DNA of 64,000 nucleotides from Pelomonas sp. Root405. Its GTDB lineage: Bacteria > Pseudomonadota > Gammaproteobacteria > Burkholderiales > Burkholderiaceae_C. The notes under the pieces were generated by a model. It was not told where the DNA came from. It ran no database searches and saw nothing but the letters and a program-made list of their open reading frames with translations. Numbering within the stretch: position 1 is the first letter of the stretch; each line of letters begins with the position of its first letter. Below are positions 34,504 through 44,817 of this stretch, one piece after another. The DNA is taken from the NCBI RefSeq assembly GCF_001425165.1, contig NZ_LMDU01000012.1, positions 77,036 to 141,035 on the forward strand, read 5' to 3'. The position numbers and the translations under genes were made by a program.

Positions 34504-35643
34504 ATGAAATCACTCGGCAAACGCGCCACCGGCCTCCGCCTCGAACGCATGCGGGCCTCGCCGCGCTACCGGGTGACCGACACCGGCGAAGGCTTTCGCA
34601 ACGTCCATCCCATCCAGCCGGGCCTGCGCGACAGCACGGAGCGGCCGGCGCTGGGCGATTTCCTCTGCGCCGAGGGACGCCGCAAGCCGGCCGCCCCGCT
34701 GTCATCGGTCAACCCGCTGGATGCCTGGTCCAAACCCGCCGACACCGGCCTGCGCGCGACCTGGCTGGGCCATTCCACAGTGATGGTCGAGATCGACGGT
34801 CTGCGGGTGCTGACCGACCCGGTCTGGGGCAAGCGGGCGTCGCCGTCGCAGCTGGCCGGCCCGAAGCGCTTCCAGCCCGTGCCGCTGGCCCTGAAGGCCC
34901 TGCCCAAGCTGGATGCCGTCGTCATCTCGCACGACCACTACGACCACCTGGACTACCCGACCATCCGGGAGCTGGTCAAGTTGCAGGGCGTGCCCTTCAT
35001 CACGTCGCTGGGCGTCGGCGCGCATCTGCAGGGGTGGGGCGTGCCGGCCGAGCGCATCGTCGAGCTCGACTGGTGGGAGCACTGGCAGGCGCCGCACGCC
35101 GAGCTGCGCATCCACGCGGTGCCGTCGCAGCATTTCTCGGGCCGCTCGCTGTCGGACCGCAACGCCACGTTGTGGTCGTCCATCGTCATCGAGACACCGA
35201 AGCACCGTGCCTTCTTCAGCGGCGACACCGGCCTGACGACCGAGTACGCCACCATCCGCGAGCGCCTCGGGCCGTTCGATCTCGTCATGCTTGAGGTGGG
35301 CGCCTTCCACCCTTCCTGGGGCGATATACACCTCGGGCCTGAGAACGCGCTGAAGGCGCTGCAGCTGCTTGGCGGCGGCGCCTTCCTGCCGGTGCACTGG
35401 GGCACCTTCGCGCTCGCCTTGCATGATTGGGACCAGCCGGCAGAGACGCTGCTGGAGCTGGCGCCGAAGCAGGGCGCCCAGTTGCTGATGCCGCGTCTGG
35501 GCGAGACGGTGGAGCCGGCCCGCGGCGAGGCCGCGGCGCCATGGTGGCGCCAGACCGACTCGCCCGCGCACAGGCGCAGCAAGCCGGCCGAGCCGGAAGA
35601 CTTGGCGAAGCTGCCGAAGGCCATGCCCTGGCCGCTGGACTGA
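34504..35643 (+). CDS. Metallo-beta-lactamase-fold hydrolase (NAPE-PLD/UlaG-like)
   Basis: A 379-residue MBL-fold enzyme: ATWLGHSTVMVEIDGLRVLTDPVWG, the zinc motif VVISHDHYDHLDYPTIREL (HxHxDH), FFSGDTGLTTEY and FLPVHWGTFALALHDWDQP. The pattern matches proteins similar to N-acylphosphatidylethanolamine phospholipase D and UlaG lactonases. GTG 34501 directly precedes ATG 34504; the ATG is chosen. The N-terminal ~75 residues are basic and may associate with membrane. Substrate is unproven. Confidence 0.9.
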   Translation: MKSLGKRATGLRLERMRASPRYRVTDTGEGFRNVHPIQPGLRDSTERPALGDFLCAEGRRKPAAPLSSVNPLDAWSKPADTGLRATWLGHSTVMVEIDGLRVLTDPVWGKRASPSQLAGPKRFQPVPLALKALPKLDAVVISHDHYDHLDYPTIRELVKLQGVPFITSLGVGAHLQGWGVPAERIVELDWWEHWQAPHAELRIHAVPSQHFSGRSLSDRNATLWSSIVIETPKHRAFFSGDTGLTTEYATIRERLGPFDLVMLEVGAFHPSWGDIHLGPENALKALQLLGGGAFLPVHWGTFALALHDWDQPAETLLELAPKQGAQLLMPRLGETVEPARGEAAAPWWRQTDSPAHRRSKPAEPEDLAKLPKAMPWPLD

Positions 35644-35944
35644 CGCGACTGCCGCGACTGCCGCCAGCATCACCGTCATCTTTGCGGCCTACACTGCAAC
35701 GCCGTCGCGTATTGCTCAATGGCGCGACATCGGTGGCTGGACGCCGCGCATCACCTTCGCGCTCCCAGGCTGGCCGGCTCCCGCCGGCGGCAACGGTCGT
35801 CATCCTCCTTCAAGCGGCGAGCCTCACTGTCGACGTTCCGTTACTGACCCTCAGATGGCACACGCTGCCGTCATCGGAACTCGAGAACCGCCTTGGGTAG
35901 CGCCCTGCGCGCACCCTGCCTCCAGCCTCCCAGGAGAGAACCCG
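35644..35944. other. 301-base spacer before the trypsin-like gene pair
   Basis: Starts with a short direct repeat (GCGACTGCC twice, 35645-35663). A -10-like TACACT at 35691-35696 suggests a promoter for the pair downstream. No gene, repeat family or structured RNA was recognised. Confidence 0.4.
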
Positions 35945-36190
35945 ATGACCCTGCCCACGCTCGCCGAGATCGCCAGCCGTGAAACCCTGCGCGAGGGGCT
36001 GCTTGCCACCGTCGACCTGCTCAAGCGCCGCCGCGCCTCCGAGATCAACGAGAGTGCCGTCGAGGGCTACATCGCCCTGGACTGGATGGAATGGCATGGC
36101 GGCTCGCTGCGCCTGACGACGACAGGTGAGAACCTTTGCAAGCACATGACTTCGCTGCTGGCCCGCAACGGCGCCCAGGCCACCGCATGA
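35945..36190 (+). CDS. Small hypothetical protein
   Basis: An 81-residue soluble protein (MTLPTLAEIASRETLREGLL ... EGYIALDWMEWHGGSLRLTTTGENLCKHM). ATG 35945 has AGGAG eight bases upstream, deciding against the earlier frame start. The second half resembles a small winged-helix wing (GGSLRLTTTGENL). It precedes the trypsin-like gene by 15 bases, so the two are probably cotranscribed and may act together. Not recognised. Confidence 0.7.
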   Translation: MTLPTLAEIASRETLREGLLATVDLLKRRRASEINESAVEGYIALDWMEWHGGSLRLTTTGENLCKHMTSLLARNGAQATA

Positions 36191-36205
36191 CGAGCCGACG
36201 ACGAC

Positions 36206-37021
36206 ATGGTTGAGCGCCCACCCGCAGGCCCGGTTCAGGCCACGGTGGACCCGCTGCTGCTGGCCACCGTGCGCATCGCCACCTTCGACGGCAAACGCGG
36301 ACTGACCACCGCCAGCGGCTTTTTCTTCAGGCGCGACGAGCGGCTCTACCTCGTCAGTAGCCGCCACGTCTTCATCGACGAGGCCAGCCACCACCACCCG
36401 GACCGCATCGAGATCGAGCTGCATGCCGACGCGGCCAACCTCGCCAACTCCACGGGGCTGTCGGTGCTGCTTTACCGCGACGGCCTGGCTGACTGGCGCC
36501 AGGGCGAGGACGATGCCGGGGCCATCGACGTGGCGGTGATCGAGATCGACCCGGCCGCGCTGCCGGACACGGTCGAGCTGGCCGCCTTCACGCTGGACAA
36601 TTTCCCCGGTCCGCAGGACAACGTGCCCATTGGCCAGCCGCTGCTGATCCCCGGCTTTCCGCTCGGGTTTCATGACGGCCTGCACCACTTCCCGGTCGTG
36701 CGGCACGGCGCCGTGGCGTCGCCCTACGGCTGGCGCTTCCAGGGCATGGGCTGGTTCCTGACCGACGTGCGGGCGCACCGCGGCATCAGCGGCGCGCCGG
36801 TGGTGGTGGCCGCGCCCGGCCGGGGCGCGCTGTCCTGGCTGCTGCTGGGCGTGCACTCAGCGCGCTTCGACATGGGCGACCGCGACCTGAAGTCCGACGA
36901 GTCGCTCGGCCTCAATGCGGCCTGGTATCCGGACATCATTACCACGCTGACCGATCCCGCGCCGGCAGCCACGCCGGCGTTGCACCCCGATCCGGCAGCG
37001 TCCGCGGCCAGCGCGGCGTGA
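36206..37021 (+). CDS. Trypsin-like serine protease domain protein, no signal peptide
   Basis: A 271-residue chymotrypsin-fold protein with an apparently complete triad: His54 in LVSSRHVFID, Asp108 in AIDVAVIEID and Ser195 in HRGISGAPVVV. The segment ATVRIATFDGKRGLTTASGFFF is the usual first barrel. No signal peptide is present, so it would act in the cytosol, unlike DegP/HtrA; cytosolic trypsin-like modules also occur in some defence systems. The C-terminus is Ala/Pro-rich. Partner: the 81-residue gene upstream. Confidence 0.85.
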   Translation: MVERPPAGPVQATVDPLLLATVRIATFDGKRGLTTASGFFFRRDERLYLVSSRHVFIDEASHHHPDRIEIELHADAANLANSTGLSVLLYRDGLADWRQGEDDAGAIDVAVIEIDPAALPDTVELAAFTLDNFPGPQDNVPIGQPLLIPGFPLGFHDGLHHFPVVRHGAVASPYGWRFQGMGWFLTDVRAHRGISGAPVVVAAPGRGALSWLLLGVHSARFDMGDRDLKSDESLGLNAAWYPDIITTLTDPAPAATPALHPDPAASAASAA

Positions 37022-37040
37022 GCCGAGCCTGTAAGAGCGG

Positions 37041-37451
37041 TCAACCCGCCTGAGCCTCCACCAACGCCTTCAATGCCCGCAGGTCCTTGAGCACATGCGC
37101 GGCATCGTGCTCAAACGCCTCATCGCTCGCGCCAGCGGCCCGCAGCACGACGAACGTCAGTGCGCAGCCGTCATCCACCGGCGTGACGCGAAAGGCGTTG
37201 TGCGTTGTCATGCCATCCGGCGTGTTCACGTCATGGTCTAGCACGCCGAAGTCGTTGGACGGCGCCATGCTGATCCGGATGCGGCCCATCGGTGAATCGG
37301 TTACCACCCAGTGGTCGCCTTCCTCCTCGATGTCGGCCGACGCCAAGCCCGAAGCCCAACGGTGCAGGTTCTCGCGTTGGCGGGCGAACTCGTAGACCTG
37401 GCGCGCTGGCGCATTGACTGTTTCACTGACGACCTTGATTTCGCGTGCCAT
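37041..37451 (-). CDS. SRPBCC family protein
   Basis: A 136-residue START-like protein beginning MAREIKVVSETVNAPARQVYEFARQRENLHRWASG and ending with helix DAAHVLKDLRALKALVEA. ATG 37451 was chosen; the frame is open much further upstream but without homology. Monocistronic, convergent with the trypsin-like gene. Ligand unknown. Confidence 0.88.
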   Translation of the reverse strand: MAREIKVVSETVNAPARQVYEFARQRENLHRWASGLASADIEEEGDHWVVTDSPMGRIRISMAPSNDFGVLDHDVNTPDGMTTHNAFRVTPVDDGCALTFVVLRAAGASDEAFEHDAAHVLKDLRALKALVEAQAG

Positions 37452-37566
37452 GGGAGCCTTCAAAGCAATAGCCGAGCTTGTCACAGCGATTGAGCACCGG
37501 CAAACGGTGCACCGACCTGTCCTTCGGCTGAGGCAGTAGTCGGTCCGCCTGTGTTCCACTTCCGCC

Positions 37567-39819
37567 GTGAATCCAGAAGTCCCCTCATCTCCGGCCATCA
37601 AGCCGGCAAAGCCGCCCGCTCCGGCCTTTCCCCTCCCGCAACCCAGCCATGCCGCCCGCTTCCCTGCGGGCCTGGCGCCCGAAGACTGGGCCCGCATCCG
37701 CCAGGCAGCGCATGCGCTGCCGCAGGTGCTGGTGCCCGCCGACTTGGACGATGGCAGCCACGCCGGGAGTGACGAAGCGCTGGACCGCATGGGCTGCATC
37801 CAGATCTCTCGCGCCGCCGGCGGTGGCCGGCCCAGCCGCTGGATCCTGCCCGCCCACATCCCGGTCGCGCTGGCCCAGCTGGAAGCCACGCCGCAGACCA
37901 ACACGCTGCGCACGCAGATGCTGCAGCGCCTGCACCAGCTCGAAAGCATGGGCCTGCGCCGCGAAGGCCTGGTGTTCACGCGGCTGTGCGTGCACCCGCT
38001 GCTGCTGGCGCACGAGGGCTGGCGCATCGACCTGTCGCACCGCGTGCCGGTGCCCGAGGAGCCCGTCTGGGCCTTCTTCCGCGATGCTGATGCGGCCGCG
38101 CTGAGGCAGGCGCTGGGCCAAGCACCCGAGTACTCGTACACGGCCGAACTGACGTTGCACCTCAACCACCTCGTCGCGCGCAGCGAGGCGATGGGCGACG
38201 CCAGCCAGCTGGCCTCGTTGCTGCCGCGCCTGCAGGCCGAATGCAGCGTGCCCATGCCCTACGAAGACCTGAAGGCCGCGCTGACCCGAGCCCAGGACCG
38301 CTGGGAGCAGCAGGTCGAGGAGCAGAGCACGTTGGCCAGCCTGGGTCGCGAGCTGGCCTTCCAGGGCTACCCCGACAGCTTCGACGCCGCGCGCAAGCTG
38401 GGCCGCAAGGTCACGCTCTACCTCGGCCCGCCCAACAGCGGCAAGACGTATTCGGCCTTCGAGCGGCTGGCGCAGGCGCTGGACGGCGCCTACCTGGCGC
38501 CGCTGCGGCTGCTGGCGCTGGAGGGCCGCGACCGGCTGGTCGGCCGAGGCGTGCCCTGCTCGCTGCTGACCGGGGAGGAGAACGTGCCGGCCGCCAACTC
38601 GCGCGTCGTCAGCAGCACCATCGAGATGGTCAACACGCGCGACGAGATCGACGTGGCTGTCATCGACGAGGCGCAGATGATCTTCGACGACTCGCGCGGC
38701 TGGGCCTGGACCCAGGCCATCGTCGGCGTGCCGGCGCGCGAGCTCATCATCATTGCGTCGGCCTATGCCGCGCCGGCCATCGAGCGCCTGCTGCTGCTGT
38801 GCGGCGAGAAGCCCGAGAAGCGCATCTTCGAGCGCAAGCAGCAGGTGCAGCTGATGCCGGCGCCGGTGCCGATGTCGCACCTGCATGCGGGCGACGCGGT
38901 CGTCGCGTTCAGCCGCCGCGACGTGCTGATGCTGCGCGACCAGATCGGCCAGAGCGGCCGCTCGGTCAGCGTCATCTACGGCGCCCTGCCGCCCGAGGTG
39001 CGCCGTCGCGAGGCCGAGCGCTTTGCGGTGGGCGCCGCCGACGTGCTGGTCGCCACCGACGCCATCGGCATGGGCCTGAACCTGCCGATCCGCCGCGTGC
39101 TGTTCTCGACATTGACCAAGTACGACGGCGTGGCAGACCGCGAGCTGACGGTCAGCGAGGTGCACCAGATCGCCGGCCGGGCGGGCCGCTACGGACTGCA
39201 CGACGAGGGCTTCGTCAGCGTGCTGAAGGAGGCCGAGGCCGACGCGATGAAGACGCTGCGCGAGCTGCTGCCCAAGGAGCCACGCGCGCCGCGCGACTTC
39301 AAGTGCCCGGTGGCGCCCAACTGGCGCCATGTGCAGACGATCTCTCAGCGCCTGGGCGTGAACAGCTTGCAGCAGGTGCTGAATGTCTTCATGCAGCAGC
39401 TGCGCCTGGACGACGCCCACTTCGAGGTGGCCGAGCTGGAGCAGATGCTGGGCCTGGCCGAGATGCTGGACCGCTGCGCCGGCTCGCTGCCGCTGCAGGA
39501 GCGCTTCCGCTACGCGCAGGCGCCGGTGGACGACCGTCTGCCCCAGGTGGTCGAGCAGTTCCAGGCCTGGGCGACCAGCCACGCCCGCACCGGCAAGGCC
39601 GGCACGCCCTGGTTCCTCGACGACGTCGACGAGCACAGCCGCCTGGACCGCATGGAGCAGGCGCTGCGCCAATGCACGCTGTGGTTGTGGCTGGACCTGC
39701 GCTTTCCCGAGGTGTTCGGGCATGTCGAGGCGGTCATCGACTTGCGTGGTCGGCTGAACGACGGGATCGAAAGGCAGCTCAAGGGGAAGAAGCCGTTGTG
39801 GCAAAGGCGGGGAAGGTAG
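37567..39819 (+). CDS. SUV3-like superfamily 2 RNA helicase
   Basis: A 750-residue helicase starting at GTG 37567. Motif I is LYLGPPNSGKTYSAFERL (~residue 285), motif II VIDEAQMIFDDSRGW (DEAQ), and the second RecA domain shows VVAFSRRDVLML, SVIYGALPPEVRRREAERF, VLVATDAIGMGLNLP and HQIAGRAGRYG. This order and sequence match the SUV3 family, mitochondrial degradosome helicases with alphaproteobacterial and betaproteobacterial relatives. The first ~250 residues (Pro-rich head, then helices) are not recognised. Role in RNA decay is inferred from the family. Confidence 0.9.
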   Translation: MNPEVPSSPAIKPAKPPAPAFPLPQPSHAARFPAGLAPEDWARIRQAAHALPQVLVPADLDDGSHAGSDEALDRMGCIQISRAAGGGRPSRWILPAHIPVALAQLEATPQTNTLRTQMLQRLHQLESMGLRREGLVFTRLCVHPLLLAHEGWRIDLSHRVPVPEEPVWAFFRDADAAALRQALGQAPEYSYTAELTLHLNHLVARSEAMGDASQLASLLPRLQAECSVPMPYEDLKAALTRAQDRWEQQVEEQSTLASLGRELAFQGYPDSFDAARKLGRKVTLYLGPPNSGKTYSAFERLAQALDGAYLAPLRLLALEGRDRLVGRGVPCSLLTGEENVPAANSRVVSSTIEMVNTRDEIDVAVIDEAQMIFDDSRGWAWTQAIVGVPARELIIIASAYAAPAIERLLLLCGEKPEKRIFERKQQVQLMPAPVPMSHLHAGDAVVAFSRRDVLMLRDQIGQSGRSVSVIYGALPPEVRRREAERFAVGAADVLVATDAIGMGLNLPIRRVLFSTLTKYDGVADRELTVSEVHQIAGRAGRYGLHDEGFVSVLKEAEADAMKTLRELLPKEPRAPRDFKCPVAPNWRHVQTISQRLGVNSLQQVLNVFMQQLRLDDAHFEVAELEQMLGLAEMLDRCAGSLPLQERFRYAQAPVDDRLPQVVEQFQAWATSHARTGKAGTPWFLDDVDEHSRLDRMEQALRQCTLWLWLDLRFPEVFGHVEAVIDLRGRLNDGIERQLKGKKPLWQRRGR

Positions 39820-39826
39820 CGCGGCC

Positions 39827-40294
39827 ATGAAGAAGGTCCTGACTCTGTGTTTGATTGCGTCGGGTGCGACCGCTATTGCCCAAGGTCTCCCGGCTCCAAG
39901 CCGTACGGTTTACAAGTGCGAGGACGCGAAGCAGGTCTATTACTCAGATTCACCCTGCCTCGGCGCCAAGAAATTAGAAGTAGCACCGACGCGTGGACTC
40001 AACAAATCATCAGGTCAGGAGCTCAAGGGCCGGGATGTACAACGAGAGTTGCAGCGAGAGCAGTTTGCTGAAGCCGCGAAGCCGTTGACCGGCATGAATG
40101 CTCAGCAGCTTGATTTGGCTGGCCGCCGGCAGCGGCTGAGCCCCGAAGTTCAACGTCAGTGCCGCATCTGGGACCAGCAAGTCCTGGCAAACGAGGCGAC
40201 CGAGCGTGCTGCCGAGTCAGCCCAGCAGCGGAGTGCTGCCCAGCAGCGATTGTTTGAACTGCGTACGGCACATCGAAAGGCCGGCTGCGGGTAA
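39827..40294 (+). CDS. DUF4124-like periplasmic protein
   Basis: A 155-residue exported protein: signal MKKVLTLCLIASGATAIAQG, then RTVYKCEDAKQVYYSDSPCLGAKKLEV, the short DUF4124-type module with two Cys, followed by a Gln/Arg/Glu-rich helical tail. Function unknown. It begins seven bases after the helicase stop. Slightly less GC-rich than neighbours. Confidence 0.8.
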   Translation: MKKVLTLCLIASGATAIAQGLPAPSRTVYKCEDAKQVYYSDSPCLGAKKLEVAPTRGLNKSSGQELKGRDVQRELQREQFAEAAKPLTGMNAQQLDLAGRRQRLSPEVQRQCRIWDQQVLANEATERAAESAQQRSAAQQRLFELRTAHRKAGCG

Positions 40295-40302
40295 GTTTGC
40301 GT

Positions 40303-41340
40303 TCAGCGCGACAACACACCCAGCGCAATCAAATCCCGCGCCGTCGCGACGATGGTCTCCCTTGGTGGCCTTGGCACCCAGCCCAGTACCTCCCGCGCGT
40401 GCGTCGAATCCTGGTGGCGCACCGTCCCCAGCTCGCTCGCGGCGGCCCGTACCGTCGGGCTGACTTTGGCCAGCAGGCGCACGGCCCAGTCGGGCATCTG
40501 CAGCGTCGGCACACGCCGCGCGTCGTCACCCAGCTCCGCACGCAGGATTGCAGCGATCTCGCGCAGCCACAGGAAGCCGCCGCAGGCGATGAAGCGCTCG
40601 TTGGCCATGCGCTGCGGCGCCGTCAATGCGCGCCAGTGCAGCTCGACCACGTCGCGCACGTCGACGATGCCGAAGCCGATGTTGGGCAAGGCCGGGATGC
40701 GGCCTTCGAGCAGGCTGCGCACGATCAGGACGCTGGCCGAGTAGTCGGCGCTGGCAACCGGCCCCAACACCACGGATGGGTTGACCGTGCAGAACTCCAG
40801 CCCGCCGCCCTCCTGCGCAACCCAGTCGCGCGCAGCTCGTTCGGCCACCGTCTTGGACTGCACATACGGCGGGATGCCCGGCGCTTCGAGTCGCGTCCAG
40901 TCGCTTTCGGTGAAGCGGTGCTCGCCTGGCCCGTGGCCGTAGGCGATGGCCGCGACGGACGAAGTCATGACGACGCGCTGCACCCCGCCATCGCGCGCGG
41001 CCTTCAGCGCCCGCAGCGCGCCGTCGCGGGCGGGCACGATGAGCTCGTTGGCGTTGCGCGGTACGCCGGCCGGCAGTGGCGAGGCGAGGTGGGCCACGTG
41101 GCTGCAGCCCGCCGCGGCCTGCGCCCAGCCGGCGTCGTGCATCAGGTCGGCGGCGAAGCAGCGCAACTGATCCTGCACAGCACCGGTGTCGTTACCGAGC
41201 ATCTGGCGCAATGCGGGCTCGCGCGCCAGGTCGCGCACGGTGGTGTGGACCTGCCAGCCGGCAGCCAGCAGCTGGCGGATCAGGACGCCGGCGATGTAGC
41301 CGCTGCCGCCGGTGACAAGGATGCGCGGGGTGGACGTCAT
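40303..41340 (-). CDS. NAD-dependent epimerase/dehydratase (dihydroflavonol-reductase-like SDR)
   Basis: A 345-residue extended short-chain dehydrogenase: ILVTGGSGYIAGVLIRQLLAAGWQVHTTVRD (NAD site), VMTSSVAAIAYG, and the catalytic YVQSKTVAER (Tyr-x3-Lys). It closely resembles dihydroflavonol 4-reductase/cinnamoyl-CoA-reductase-like bacterial enzymes that reduce aldehydes or ketones. ATG 41340 begins MTSTPRILV; the longer frame upstream belongs to the shadow of the next gene. Confidence 0.92.
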   Translation of the reverse strand: MTSTPRILVTGGSGYIAGVLIRQLLAAGWQVHTTVRDLAREPALRQMLGNDTGAVQDQLRCFAADLMHDAGWAQAAAGCSHVAHLASPLPAGVPRNANELIVPARDGALRALKAARDGGVQRVVMTSSVAAIAYGHGPGEHRFTESDWTRLEAPGIPPYVQSKTVAERAARDWVAQEGGGLEFCTVNPSVVLGPVASADYSASVLIVRSLLEGRIPALPNIGFGIVDVRDVVELHWRALTAPQRMANERFIACGGFLWLREIAAILRAELGDDARRVPTLQMPDWAVRLLAKVSPTVRAAASELGTVRHQDSTHAREVLGWVPRPPRETIVATARDLIALGVLSR

Positions 41341-41381
41341 GGGCGGCATTGTGGAGTTGCGACTCCCAAGTCCGCCGGCAT

Positions 41382-42596
41382 TCAACGCCGGTGGTCCGCC
41401 AGATGCGCGCGCAAGCTGCCGTCGTTCAGCCGGTCCGCCAGCAGGCTGCCGACCTCGCGCACCGCGGCGAGCGCGTCCAGGGGGCTGCTGCCGTCCTCCG
41501 ACACGATGACCAGTGCCTGCGTCGCCGCGTCGAACCGGAACACCATCGGCGCGAGCCACATGCTCACGCGCGCAAAGCCGGGCCCTGCCGGATCGCCGGT
41601 CCGGAGCGGCATGTCCTTGGTCTTCAGTTCGGCATGCGACAACGCAAGCGCCGCCTGCAGCATGGACGGCAGCACCGGCGCCAGGGTCAGTCGTTGCACG
41701 GGGCCTTCCGGGCCGACGGGCGCCGCCGCGCCGAACTGGTAGCGGAACTGCCACGGCGCCGGTGGCGTCCTGCCCGCACGCTGGCTCAACGCCCGCTCGC
41801 CGTCCGGGCCGGTGACGAGCTCGAAATGCTCGTCCAGCCAGGCGGCGTCGGGGCTGGCGAAGCCAGGCCGGCCGGTGGTGCCCAGGTCGAAGGCGAGCGT
41901 GCGGCTGCCGCCGGTGGCCGGATCGCTGACCACGAGCAGCGCGTCGTGCGGCGAGTTCGCCTCGCCCGCATACAGCCTCACCAGCGCGCCACCAGCGGCC
42001 GGCCATAGCGTGGGGGCAACGCCGCTGTCCTTGTAGCCCGGCGGCACACGCAGGTCCAGACGGCGCCATTGAAGGGTGTCTACATCCAGCACCACCTGGT
42101 CACCGATCAGCAGACGGCGGCCGCCCTCAAGGCGGCGCGGGTCTTTGGCGTCTGTGCGCAGACGGCTGTGGTGAGCGGGGCCGAGGCCCTCGGGCCAATC
42201 CATCCATTGGACCGTGGTTCCGCTGCCGTGAGGCGTGAGCGGCGTCACCTCCAGCCGGCCTTCATGCTCGGCGACAAGCGTCCAGCCCGAGCTGCCCATC
42301 AGCACCGCCGGCCGTGACGCGCCGACCAGCACCCAGGCGTCGCGCACGTCGGGCGAGCGCTTGCCGAAGTCGCCTTCCACCGCAATGGCGCGGCCGCCGT
42401 GCAGCACGCGGAACTCGACGTAGTCCGTCGTCGTGAAGCCCTGATTGGCGTCGAAGTTGCGACCGCTGCGCTGCAGCGCCTCGATGACGAGGCCGCCGAT
42501 CCTCGCGCCGCCGTCGGGGATGCGGGCCTCGCCCGCGCGGCAGGCGGTGATCAGCGAGGTGACGACGAGCAGGGCGGCGCGCAGCAGGGTTCTCAT
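41382..42596 (-). CDS. Putative lipoprotein of unknown function
   Basis: A 404-residue protein with lipoprotein signal MRTLLRAALLVVTSLITAC (Cys19). The mature part is rich in strands and WD/propeller-like spacing (DYVEFRVLHGGRAIAVEGDFG, WVLVGASRPAVLMGSSGWTLVAEHEG, PQHDALLVVSDP-like segment), ending with a helical tail. No family recognised. ATG 42596 is chosen because the lipobox starts there. It diverges from the peptide transporter. Confidence 0.75.
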   Translation of the reverse strand: MRTLLRAALLVVTSLITACRAGEARIPDGGARIGGLVIEALQRSGRNFDANQGFTTTDYVEFRVLHGGRAIAVEGDFGKRSPDVRDAWVLVGASRPAVLMGSSGWTLVAEHEGRLEVTPLTPHGSGTTVQWMDWPEGLGPAHHSRLRTDAKDPRRLEGGRRLLIGDQVVLDVDTLQWRRLDLRVPPGYKDSGVAPTLWPAAGGALVRLYAGEANSPHDALLVVSDPATGGSRTLAFDLGTTGRPGFASPDAAWLDEHFELVTGPDGERALSQRAGRTPPAPWQFRYQFGAAAPVGPEGPVQRLTLAPVLPSMLQAALALSHAELKTKDMPLRTGDPAGPGFARVSMWLAPMVFRFDAATQALVIVSEDGSSPLDALAAVREVGSLLADRLNDGSLRAHLADHRR

Positions 42597-42726
42597 GCCG
42601 GCAGCATGCGCAAGGCCTGTATCACGCACGTGTCAATGCACGTTGCATTTGTTCAGGGCTAATCGGGCTTGCCATGCGCCGGTCAATCCGAAACAGTCGC
42701 CGCTTTCCGACTCGAACTGGCCTGCC

Positions 42727-44151
<1,425 letters not shown>

Positions 44152-44157
44152 CACGAC

Positions 44158-44736
44158 TCAGGCTGAGGCGGGGCTCGGTGCCGCCACGCCGAGCGACCGG
44201 GTCAGCGCCGCCATCAGCGCCTTGTACCCGGCGCGCACCTCCGGCTTGCCGGCCGCCCGGCCGGGTTCGCTGAAGCTGACGGTCCAGGCCTCGTCCCAGG
44301 TGTAGCCGCAGTCGCTGCGGCGGTCGCCGTCCGGCCCGAAGATCAGCGCGCGCAGCCGCGCGTCCTGGCCAGCGCCGGTGTAGGTCTCGAACAGCGCGTG
44401 GATGAAGTCCTGGTAGGCCTCGTAGACCTCGGGCTCGAAGACGTGGCGGTAGATGTTGAGCGTGCGGTCCAGCTCGCGCTTGGCCTGGATGGCCTCGGCC
44501 GGCGACACCGTCTTCCAGTAACCGATCCACGTGAAGAAGCACAGCAACTTGTTCAGCCGCGGCGCAATCTCGTCATAGATCACGAGGCGCTTCTCAATGA
44601 GCTTCTGGTTGGTCCAGTTGCTCAGGTCCAGGCGCTTGAGCTGGCGGCTGAACAGCCAGCCCAGCAGCGCGACGGACAGCGGCGTGAGCACGCCGACGAC
44701 GAGCTTGGCAATTTCAAGCGACGGCCACGATCCCAT
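44158..44736 (-). CDS. Hypothetical membrane-anchored protein
   Basis: A 192-residue protein with one N-terminal helix (IAKLVVGVLTPLSVALLGWLF) and a cytosolic helical body (LIEKRLVIYDEIAPRLNKLLCFFTWIGYWKTVSPAEAI ... RALIFGPDGDRRSDCGY). ATG 44736 has a perfect GGAGGT five bases upstream, so the much longer open frame is discarded. Similar proteins are scattered in bacteria without known function; I cannot name a family with confidence. Confidence 0.75.
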   Translation of the reverse strand: MGSWPSLEIAKLVVGVLTPLSVALLGWLFSRQLKRLDLSNWTNQKLIEKRLVIYDEIAPRLNKLLCFFTWIGYWKTVSPAEAIQAKRELDRTLNIYRHVFEPEVYEAYQDFIHALFETYTGAGQDARLRALIFGPDGDRRSDCGYTWDEAWTVSFSEPGRAAGKPEVRAGYKALMAALTRSLGVAAPSPASA

Positions 44737-44804
44737 GCGACACCTCCCCGGTTTGGCGCCCGAGCGTAGCGGGCGCGGTGCGGCATCGGCAAGCACCATC
44801 TGCC

Positions 44805-44810
44805 TACACT
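44805..44810 (+). promoter_or_regulatory. -10-like TACACT immediately before the GST gene
   Basis: CCTACACTCGG ends eight bases before the ATG at 44818, so a start site about seven bases downstream would give a nearly leaderless message; no Shine-Dalgarno precedes the ATG. The same CCTACACTCGG recurs at 45525-45535 ahead of the methyltransferase gene. A good -35 box is not obvious. Confidence 0.4.
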
Positions 44811-44817
44811 CGGCCGC

